Shown: piece by piece, positions 56,501-64,000 of the stretch
Position numbering within the stretch: the first letter of the stretch is position 1
Layout: every line of letters begins with the position of its first letter
Assembly: GCF_032362555.1 (NCBI RefSeq)
Contig: NC_083533.1
Location: 191,001 to 255,000, forward strand
Source of the DNA: Amyelois transitella
Taxonomy: Eukaryota > Arthropoda > Insecta > Lepidoptera > Pyralidae
Reading direction: 5' to 3'
Length of the DNA: 64,000 bases
The notes under the pieces: generated by a model
What the model was told of the DNA's origin: nothing
Databases searched by the model: none
Seen by the model: only the letters and a program-made list of their open reading frames with translations
Made by a program: the position numbers and the translations under genes

Positions 56501-56569
56501 ATCGGCGCCCCGCCGCAGGGCTTCGCCCCGCCTGTCGGGCAGGACGCCTCACAGTGTGCCGTCATGTAG
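50542..56569 (+). CDS. PEX19: Peroxisomal biogenesis factor 19 (peroxin-19)
   Basis: Complete eight-exon gene: 50542-50605, 51074-51238, 52183-52233, 52974-53059, 53473-53598, 53908-54059, 55798-55918, 56459-56569 (stop TAG). Joined CDS is 876 nt, 291 aa (human protein 299). The acidic N-terminus with ELDDLLDSALQDM (residues 15-27) matches the PEX3-binding helix region. The C-terminal helical domain that binds peroxisomal membrane proteins contains MQSLLSKEVLYPSLKEL and KYPAWL, both strongly conserved. The last residues are Q-C-A-V-M, a CaaX farnesylation box with Cys288. Known role: cytosolic chaperone and shuttling receptor that delivers peroxisomal membrane proteins to PEX3. The intron between exons 6 and 7 holds a THAP-bearing TIR element, a SINE-A and a Helitron-like element. 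Several insect FARs act at peroxisomes or ER, but adjacency to FAR-B is probably coincidental. Confidence 0.96.
51280..51690 (-). mobile_element. SINE-A split by a nested SINE-B
   Basis: SINE-A halves at about 51280-51345 and 51600-51690; SINE-B (51360-51598, minus) between them, in PEX19 intron 2. Confidence 0.72.
51824..52076 (-). mobile_element. SINE-A, full length
   Basis: About 105 nt before PEX19 exon 3. Confidence 0.84.
52374..52560 (-). mobile_element. Helitron-like fragment joined to LINE tail
   Basis: CTAG-end fragment 52374-52428, then a diverged minus-strand LINE tail 52440-52555. Confidence 0.6.
52611..52895 (+). mobile_element. Helitron-like short element
   Basis: TCTATACTAATATTATAAAT start after A, gcacagCTAG end before T, with a short internal duplication near 52805-52830. 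Confidence 0.7.
53072..53262 (+). mobile_element. SINE-A, diverged
   Basis: Starts 12 nt past the donor of PEX19 exon 4; a LINE tail piece follows at 53348-53402. Confidence 0.75.
53690..53862 (+). mobile_element. SINE-A with internal deletion
   Basis: Before PEX19 exon 6; the gcgatgggctagcaacc block is missing. Confidence 0.78.
54096..54354 (+). mobile_element. SINE-A, full length
   Basis: Near-consensus, 36 nt past the donor of PEX19 exon 6. Confidence 0.88.
54393..55309. mobile_element. TIR element carrying a THAP-domain fragment
   Basis: Perfect 16-bp inverted ends taataggctatttgac (54393-54408) and gtcaaatagcctatta (55294-55309). 917 bp, A/T-rich. Transposons of the P and PIF/Harbinger groups are known to carry THAP domains; which group this is cannot be settled from the ends alone. 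Confidence 0.8.
54760..55012 (-). pseudogene. THAP-type zinc-finger fragment
   Basis: The frame starting at 55012 reads MSSYKCCAVPQCTN and later LFFSMP and RKKWFQ, the usual start of a THAP domain (Cys-x4-Cys, then the F-x-P and W positions). After about residue 49 the domain is lost in this frame. A GT (54873) to AG (54837) stretch could be an intron leading to FEEDNSDF, which resembles the THAP HF/F end. No transposase follows, so this is a remnant. Confidence 0.5.
55320..55425 (+). mobile_element. LINE 3' piece lacking the terminus
   Basis: Matches LINE 9490-9590, then breaks into a SINE-B-like fragment at 55426-55465. Confidence 0.75.
55492..55745 (-). mobile_element. Helitron-like short element
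   Basis: TC start at 55745; the CTAG end has mutated to CTCG. Ends 52 nt before PEX19 exon 7. Confidence 0.65.
55963..56310 (-). mobile_element. SINE-H and SINE-A fragment
   Basis: SINE-H 55963-56190 (tail agaatagat), then a SINE-A middle piece 56210-56310, in the last PEX19 intron; a LINE tail at 56325-56440 follows. Confidence 0.7.
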
Positions 56570-58781
56570 TCCACGCGCGGTACAACGGGAGTGAACAACA
56601 TTGTCGGATATTGACTTTGATGGTTTTGTGCGTCGTCAGACAGTTTTTGGAAACAAATTCGGGTGTTACGAAGCGCTTCGTATAAACTTCGTAAGACTTC
56701 GTGGTACTTCGTAAGGCTTCGTGATAGGGCTTTTAGTATTTTGACATAGTGAGAGCCTTGTTAAACTTGTAAATTAAACTTCGTAAGACTTCGTAATGAG
56801 GTTGTGAATGATTTTAAAGAGTTTGAAATATTTTGTACTACGTATCACTTAAAAAAAAATTCTAAAATGTTTCAATGCATTTATTGAAGTTACTCAGTGC
56901 TTCGTAATTCCCTGAAAACTTCGGCGACAAAGGAAACTAACGAAATTCGCGTCAAAAATGGTGCTTTGATGACTGTTATAGTATTTAAAATCGCGCGAAC
57001 TATTGACTTATGAATATGAAGCTTATACCACGAGTGATAAGTGTCAAAATTGTTTATCGACACTATATGTTGTTTTCTTTTTATAGGTTTACGTATACAT
57101 TTATGTATTTTGTTTATATTTATTCATTTTCTTACGTAGTGGCGTGTTCTTGTAACGAGAGATTTAAAACAATAATAAATACTGAAGTAAATTTGTCTGT
57201 TGACACACTTTTACTATACATACATATAATTACTGAACTGTTTATGTTTATAAAGATTTAGTTCGATCTCAATCTTATGTTGAAATAATCACAAAATATA
57301 ATTGTTTTTATTCGAGTTAGTAGTGCATTTATTTCGTGTTCAATTTGAGGCTCTGTTTGGTCAGTCATGTGCAAAGACGTAGTGTTGTTTGTAAAGATAT
57401 AAGCGTGACTAATAATGAGTATGAAATAGGAAGTAATTTCTTCGAAAAAAATAAAGGTAAAAAATAAACTTCGTCGAAACATAATATGTCGTAAAAAAAT
57501 TATACATTTTTATTATTGAACAATAGAAATAAACAAATTATGTATAATGTAAACAAAATGACAAACAAATTTCGAGTATTGAAAATAATAAAATTAAATT
57601 GTATAAATTATTAATAAATCATAGTATATTTCGTTACGTAACTATTTAAAAGTAACTAAACAAAAATCGAGAATTTACCTCTCAACAGAAAACAAATTAT
57701 GTGGTTCTGTTTACATACATTATATTTAAACTTAGTCGGGTGAAAATTATAAAATAATAATTGTATTAATGGTGAATGGTTTGGGAATGGGTTGTTGTGC
57801 CAAAGAATAAGAAAATAATGTGAAGCAAAGGTTTTATTAGACATACAGCCACATCACGTGTGAAAAAAACAGCTGTAGAAGCAGGACCTTAGGCTTTATG
57901 GCAGAGGGTGAAACTATTTAGCGGCATTGTGCACTTTATGTATGTTATGGATTTTAAAAAATGTTCATCTTCCGTCAGGACACGTGACCTGATCGAATTT
58001 CTTAAGACTGCGCAGGGCGCTTGTGCGTAACTTAAAAAATGTTACGCAACCCGTTTTTTTTTTCAATCTATTACTAGAATCACTAAATTTTAATGTGCAC
58101 TCAAGCTTACGAGCCATTTTCATGGCAAAAAAATTCAAGGGTTTCAAAAGATTCGCTATGTAAAGTTTTTTTACGAAGGTTCTATTTTTCTGACAGGCTC
58201 TTTAACCATTTAATGTCACAATTTGTAAATTAAAAAACAGCTTCCTATTGACAATGTAAATTCGAAGGATAATAAATTGATGTGTATAGAAAAAATAAAA
58301 GTATTCAAGATGGCACAAATTAAACAATTTATTTATATTGTCATTTAATTTTATCGTGTTTAATTTATTAGTCGTTTAGTTCAGTTGTTTAATAAAACTT
58401 GTAAAGATTTTGTGAGATTTTTCTTTTTGTCCCTTATAACAAACAAATTGTTATAAATTGCTTCTTTATTTTTAATATACATTTATAATAGCGTATAATT
58501 AATTAGATATGACATTCAAACGTAAACAATACAAGTTACAACGCAGAAAATAATATGAAATGTAAGTAGCTTAAATCATTACACTCACTTTCTTTGGGTA
58601 GTTGTATGTATAAAAATAGAACCGAAAGCCAAACCCACAAAAAAGTTAAATGAAAATACACTAGCTGTCACTGTCACGTGCGTATGCTGTCATTTCTGTC
58701 ATATCTCTATGTTTTCATGTTTGACCGCGCAGATGTAATTAACATCGATTTTCACGTAAAATAATTTTAGCTTAATTAAAA
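56570..58781 (+). other. PEX19 3' UTR and CDAN1 5' flank
   Basis: About 2.2 kb free of the interspersed repeats that fill the rest of the window. 56660-56800 has clustered cttcgta motifs. AATAAA at 57174-57179 is a candidate PEX19 poly(A) signal. Short ORFs appear random. Confidence 0.55.
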
Positions 58782-61700
58782 ATGCCTGAAACAATTATAG
58801 AAAGTGTCCTTAATGGTAAAATTGATACCGCCCTCCTTATAAAGTGGCTAAATTGTGATGCAAAAGAGGTACATAACCTAACCTCTTGGTTTTTTTGTGT
58901 ATACTTTTTCTTTTTTCTTTTTCAATGAAATAAATATGTAAATTGTGGTTTTTAGGATACTCCTGAAGATTGTGTGTTGCTGTGTTGTAATAGAAGTGAA
59001 TTTGTGGCCCATTTTTTGACGTATTTGAGGAATCAGACGGACAGGTAAGGACAAAAAGAAATGTAAACAAGGGGTGTGCCCTAGGCATAGATGTGGAACA
59101 ATTTGTATTGTGCCGTGTTAAATCAACTTTATACCCTTTTTTACATACTTACATACATAAAATCACGCCTCTTTCCCGGAGGGGTAAGCAGAGACTACCT
59201 CTTTCCACTTGCCACGATCTCTGCATACTTCCTTCGCTTCATCCACATTCATAACGGCGGTTTCGGGTACTTTTGACCTGACCATTTATCAGGATGTCCT
59301 TAATTTGATTAATTAACCCTTTTTTCTCAGAATAAATAAGTTTTAAAAAGTGTCTGTTTTCTAAAATCAGTCTTGCTGTGAATACAATCAAATGGACAGC
59401 TCTTTATCATCCACTGAAAACTCCTTAAATGTTAATTGGTTGTGTAAATTCAGTTATAAGAAATACATCTCCTAAAGGCTATAGACAATAGTTTCAGGAA
59501 ATTTCATATTTTCCTGTTTATGTAAAATTAAAAAATAATACATACATACATATGGTCACGTCTATATCCCTTGCGGGGTAGACAGAGCCAACAGTCTTGA
59601 AAAGACTGAATGGCCACGTTCAGCTATTTGGCTTAATGATAGAATTGAGATTCAAAAAGTGACAGGTTGCTAGCCCATCACCTAAAAGAAGAAACTCAAG
59701 TTTTAAGCCTATCCCTTAGTCACCTTTTACGACATCCATAGGAAAGAGATGGAGTGGTCCTATTCTTTTTTGTATTGGTGCCAGGAACCACATGGCACAA
59801 AAAATAATAACAATACATACATAAATTATTTAATTTGATAACTAGATGATAAATGTGTCCTTATATATTGAATAGGTATACCAATGGGCTAGCACCCTGT
59901 CTCAATTTAAATCTCAATTCTACCATCAAGCTTACTGCATACATACATACATACATAAAATCACGCCTCTTTACCGGAGGGGTAGGCAGAGACTACCTTT
60001 TTCCACTTGCCACGATCTCTGCACACTTCCTCTGCTTCATCCACATTCATAACTCTCTTCATGCAAGCTCGGCGGTTTCGGGTACTTTTGACCTGACCCT
60101 TTACCAAGCCGACTGCACTGAGCAGTCTTTTCAGGGCTGTCGGCTCTACCAACCCTATAGGAAAATAGACGTTATTATATGTATGTGTACATTCTATTTT
60201 GTGGAATTCCAATTTGAGCACACAAGCTTCGAAGCTAGAATCATTATGTAAATATTGCAATGCTTGTATTAATTCACTGCTGACTCCATGCATAGATAGT
60301 GCTTACCATAATAAATTCTCCTCTACTCTATCAAAGCTAATATACATATATATAAATAACTTAGACATTAAAAAATAGACATTATCTATAAATACACATA
60401 GTGCCGTGTGGTTTCCGGCACCAATACAAAAAGAATAGGACTACTCCATCTCTCTCCCATGGATGTCGTAAAAGGCGACTAAGGGATAGGCTTATAAACT
60501 TGGGATACTTCTTTTAGGCGATGGGCTAGCAACCTGTCACTATTTGAATCTCAATTCTATCATTAAGCCAAATAGCTGAACGTGGCCATTTAGTCTTCAA
60601 GACTGTTGGCTCTGTCTACCCAGCATGGGATATGGACGTGACCATATGTATGTATGTATGTATACACATAGGAAAAACTATGGTAAGGGTGATACATTAT
60701 ATACCACAACTTTGGCTTCATTTATGGCTAAGACTAAAGAGTTGTAACCGAAACAAGAAATGTAAATTATGGATTAAAAACAAAATACATAACTGAGTTT
60801 TGTATGCATTCTTTAAGTTTTACATACATACATATAATCATGTCTATATCTGTTGTGGGGTACACAGAGCCTCACCTTGAAAAGACTGATAGACCATGTT
60901 CAGGTGTTTGGCTTAATGGTAGAATTGATATTCAAATAGTGACAGGTTGCTAGCTAGCCTAAAAGAAGAATCCCAAGATTATAAGCCCTTAGTCGGCTTT
61001 TACGATTTCCATAGGATGGAGATGGAGTCGTCCTATTCTTTTTTTTTTATTTTAAAAGTTTTACATACCTTTATTAGCTCATTGTTATTGAATTTATGTA
61101 TTCTGTATGGGTCAGTTTCGTTGTAATAAATATAACAAGGAAAATTCTCAAGACAGGGGTTAATCCTTATCAACCTACATACATGAAACTTTGCCTTTTA
61201 TCTGGAGCATAAGCAGAGACTACATCTTTCCACTTGTCACGATCCCTGCATACTTTTTTGCATCATCCACATTCACGTGCCGTGTGGTTCCCGGCACCAA
61301 TACAAAAAAGAATAGGACCACTCCATCTCGTTCCCATGGATGTCGTAAAAGACGACTAAGGAATAGGCTTATAAACTTGGGATTCTCCTTTTAGGCGATG
61401 GGCTAGTAACCCGCCACTATTTGAATCTCAATTCTATCATTAAGCCAAAGAGTTGAACGTGGCCTATCAGTCTTTTCAAGACTGTTGGCTCTGTCTACCC
61501 CGTAAGGGATAAAGACGTGATCATATGTATGTATATATGTATGTATCCACATTCACAACTCACTTCAAGTTAATCCTTTACTCCTTGCAGCGTAATCCGG
61601 ACGAACAGCAATGCAGCGCAACTGCTGCAACACCAGAGCACTCCGGAGAAGATGCTCAACTCCCGCAGGAAGCACCGGCGCTCCATCAGCGACCCCACCA

Positions 61701-63054
61701 GCGACGACCGCACCATGGACAGCCTCACTGTCAAAACTGACAGGCAAAGAAGCCACGAGTCTCCCAGCAAAGACAAGAAACGCACCGGAAGAAGAGTTAA
61801 AACTAAGTTGTTCACTGAAGAAAAGCTGTCTAAAGAGCAATCGGTCTCGTCTGATGACTCAAGGTTGAGCATCGGAGTGGAGAGAGTCATGATATCCAGT
61901 ACACCGATGAAGAATAGCAAGGATTACCCGAATTTGCCTCTGACGAGCCCGGTCACTCCAAACAGGAGTTTCAAAGAGTTCGAACGGTGCGATACGCCAA
62001 GATTGAACCATAGACATTCTAGATCACACGAGAAAAGCTGCCTAGGTGACTACCTAGCGTCTGCACAGAAGAGTTCCAAAAAGAAGAAAGGGAAGAACAC
62101 TTCAAATGAGGATGCGGATGTGAAAACTGAATTGGATCTGAGCAATTCTGAGATGTTTCCAGAAATCGGAGTCAGGAAGTCCAGTTCTTTGCGTTCCGAC
62201 AGGCGGAGGATCAAACCGACTAATATTGACCGTAGTACGTCACAAAAAAGCTTTTCGCTAAATAGTTTCAACTCGGAATGCTTCCAGCAGCCGTCGCCGC
62301 TAGCGTTAGAAGATAATATAGCATTTAAACCGCAGAATGTGCCGACAAAAGAAGTTTCGAGCAGTTTCGACGCTGAGCGAAGCATTTTGAAACAGGAGAG
62401 GCACAAATTGATGGAGAAATTCAACATTTTGAACACATCTTCGACTCAGAAGAGCGTAAAAACACCACAGATTAATGTGATACAGAATAATTCTTTCGAC
62501 AATATTAACTATATCAAATCAGACTCGAGCAAAGTTGTTTTAAAAGAGAAAATCGATATACTAATCGATATTTACGATGTTCTATTGAAGAATAATTTAA
62601 TTCTTAGCGTGATAACGGAATTGTACTTTTTGATATCGATAATACTGTCCAAACAGAACGAAATCGATTACGAAGATGCTGAATTGAATTTGAGTAAAGA
62701 TAATTTGGATTACTTATTGAAATCGATTCATAACAGCACTTATTTCGCTGTGAAGTCATTGTGGAATCAGCGGGTTATATTAGAGGTGATATTGGACAGG
62801 AATTCTTTGAAAATACTCGGTGAGAACAAGAAGGTTAGGTCGTTCTATCCGGACTTAGCCAAGTTCTTACTTAATTCTTACGGACTGAAGTGTGAAGCGG
62901 AGAAGGCACAAGGAAAGAAGTGTATTCTGGATATGAGGCCGTCCAACGGAGTGATATGTTTCAACTTTGAGACGGATAATATTGATAATTTCCCGACAGC
63001 GCTTAGCTTCCAAAGTTTTAAGAAGCAGAGAGACATGTTTTATGAATTGCTCAG
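58782..63054 (+). CDS. CDAN1: Codanin-1, 5' part of gene
   Basis: Partial gene; the first three coding exons are 58782-58868, 58956-59044 and 61591-63054, then a GT donor, and the gene runs past the right edge. 546 full codons are visible. The start MPETIIESVLNGKIDTALLI and the following LIKWL match the codanin N-terminus. Exon 3 begins with a Ser/Arg/Lys-rich low-complexity stretch. It then holds FPEIG followed by RRRIKPT (residues about 263-269), similar to the ASF1-binding B-domain-like motif of human codanin. The end of exon 3 matches the conserved block SIHNSTYFAVKSLW, FNFETDN and FKKQRDMFYELLR. Known role: codanin-1 binds the histone chaperone ASF1 and keeps it in the cytoplasm; human mutations cause congenital dyserythropoietic anaemia type I. 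The 3' exons are not in the window, so completeness cannot be judged. Confidence 0.9.
59145..59315 (-). mobile_element. LINE 3' tail, internal deletion
   Basis: Reverse complement of the LINE end lacking the ctctcttcatgcaagctc block; in CDAN1 intron 2. Confidence 0.82.
59539..59797 (-). mobile_element. SINE-A, full length
   Basis: CDAN1 intron 2, near-consensus. Confidence 0.86.
59945..60190. mobile_element. LINE tail joined to a SINE-A tail
   Basis: Minus-strand LINE end (59945-60106), then plus-strand SINE-A 3' part (60107-60190); the two inserts are opposed. Confidence 0.75.
60401..60663 (+). mobile_element. SINE-A, full length
   Basis: CDAN1 intron 2, ends in (TATG)n. Confidence 0.86.
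60827..61045 (-). mobile_element. SINE-A, head worn
   Basis: CDAN1 intron 2, the head replaced by T-rich sequence. Confidence 0.75.
61170..61560. mobile_element. SINE-A inserted within a LINE tail
   Basis: A diverged minus-strand LINE tail (61170-61275, ending atccacattcac) resumes after the plus-strand SINE-A (61277-61545) as atccacattcac at 61546-61557, a candidate 12-bp target-site duplication. Confidence 0.75.
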
Positions 63055-63084
63055 GTAAAATTTACCAATTTTAATATTTATTTT

Positions 63085-63535
63085 TTTATTTAAACTTCAT
63101 TGCACAAAATACAAATGTATAGCACAATTTGCGGACTTAAGCATTATCTACCAGTCAACCATTGGGTCTGACAGAGCACTTTATACATACGTTTTTTTTT
63201 ATGAATTACTAAATACCGTGTGGATCCCAGCACCAATTTAAAAAAGAATACGACCACTCATCTCTTTCCCATGGATGTCGTAAAAGGCGACTAAGGGATA
63301 GGGTTATAAGGGCTAGCAACCTGTCACTATTTGAATATCAAATTAATCATGAAGCCTAACAACCGAACATGGCCTATCAGTCTTTCACGACTAGTTTACC
63401 CACCCCGCAAGGGATATAGACGTGACAATATGTACGTACGTAACAAATCAACAGATGGTACCAAGACTGTCAGTCCACCGGCTCGTTCCAAGCCGCTCTG
63501 TCCACCCCGCAAGGGATGTAGACGTGACTTTTATA
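63085..63535 (+). mobile_element. Repeat I, then SINE-A and SINE-A tail
   Basis: Repeat I 63085-63190; SINE-A with internal deletions 63210-63446; a further tail 63465-63535. These lie in the CDAN1 intron after exon 3. Confidence 0.72.
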
Positions 63536-63544
63536 TGTATACGT

Positions 63545-63774
63545 ACATATGGTCACGTCTATATCCCTTGCTGGATAGACAGAGCCAACAGCCTTGAAAA
63601 GACTGAAAGGCCACAGATTAAATATAACAGGTTAGTGACAGGTTGCTAGCCCATCGCCTTAAAAAAGAATCCCAAGTTTGTAAGCCTATCCCTTAGTCGC
63701 CTTTTACGACATCCACGGGAAACAGATGGAGTGGTCCTTTTCTTTTTTTGTATTAGTGCCGGTAACCACACGGC
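63545..63774 (-). mobile_element. SINE-A
   Basis: Tail-to-tail with the preceding piece at acgtacatatggtcacg. Confidence 0.83.
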
Positions 63775-63844
63775 GCTTTTAGTTTGAACTTGATTTAATT
63801 GTGTAATCTATTTTTGGAAGCTTAATCATAATAAATACATACAT

Positions 63845-63960
63845 ACATACATAATATCACGCCTCTTTCCCGGAGGGGTAGGCAGAGACTACCTCTTTCC
63901 ACTTGCCACGATCTCTGCATACTTCCTTCGCTTCATCCACATTCATAACTCTCTTCATGA
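63845..63960 (-). mobile_element. LINE 3' tail at right edge
   Basis: Reverse complement of the last ~115 nt of the LINE; (TATG)n-like text closes the window. Confidence 0.83.
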
Positions 63961-64000
63961 TCAAAATAAATAGTATCATATAATATGTATGTATGTACGT

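Noticed and set aside
56675..56710. loxP-like text (cttcgtata) in the PEX19 3' UTR
   Set aside because: No 13-8-13 inverted structure; only the short motif cluster is present.
57010..57261. 83-aa hydrophobic ORF in the PEX19 3' region
   Set aside because: Hydrophobicity follows from T-rich sequence; no family match or supporting signals.

Overview
This is a 64 kb stretch of an animal nuclear genome, most likely a moth or butterfly. The genes have GT-AG introns and match insect families. The introns are packed with A/T-rich interspersed repeats, including short Helitron-like elements (TC start, CTAG end) with the conserved text I associate with lepidopteran Helitrons. There is no bacterial, viral or organellar gene content. 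Species-level assignment is not possible from the sequence alone.

Layout. (1) 353-13479, plus strand: the 3' two thirds of a fatty acyl-CoA reductase gene (FAR-A); its 5' exons lie left of the window. Its fifth intron here holds a nearly complete APE-type non-LTR retrotransposon (6256-9679). (2) 18540-24517, minus strand: a complete six-exon zinc transporter gene of the ZIP9/SLC39A9 family, convergent with FAR-A. Its fourth exon carries a 130-bp tandem array built from the end of the exon plus its splice donor. (3) 24518-36200: about 11.7 kb with no recognisable host gene, only layered repeats. (4) 36206-48235, plus: a complete 13-exon second fatty acyl-CoA reductase (FAR-B, 522 aa). (5) 50542-56569, plus: a complete eight-exon PEX19 gene (291 aa, CaaX end CAVM). 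(6) 58782-63054, plus: the first three coding exons of codanin-1 (CDAN1), running off the right edge.

Functionally, the two FARs reduce fatty acyl-CoA to fatty alcohol (waxes, pheromone precursors, ether lipids). PEX19 is the chaperone and import receptor for peroxisomal membrane proteins. ZIP9 imports zinc. Codanin-1 restrains the histone chaperone ASF1. I see no operon-like logic; only the two FARs form a plausible family cluster, and their intron positions have diverged.

The repeat landscape is the striking part. A short element (SINE-A, over fifty copies or fragments) shares its 5' head with the start of the 6256-9679 LINE, and its 3' end resembles the LINE tail, including the (TATG)n terminus. 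About twenty 5'-truncated LINE tails are scattered around, often joined to SINE-A tails. A tRNA-derived SINE (SINE-B), several Helitron-like families and several TIR elements fill the rest. Three TIR elements have well-supported ends; one is in the 3' UTR of FAR-B with an empty site elsewhere in the same gene, one lies just behind the ZIP9 stop codon, and one carries a broken THAP-domain gene.

Coordinates of exons were set by reading frame, GT/AG boundaries and phase agreement across every junction. Repeat boundaries are estimates by eye unless a target-site duplication is stated.
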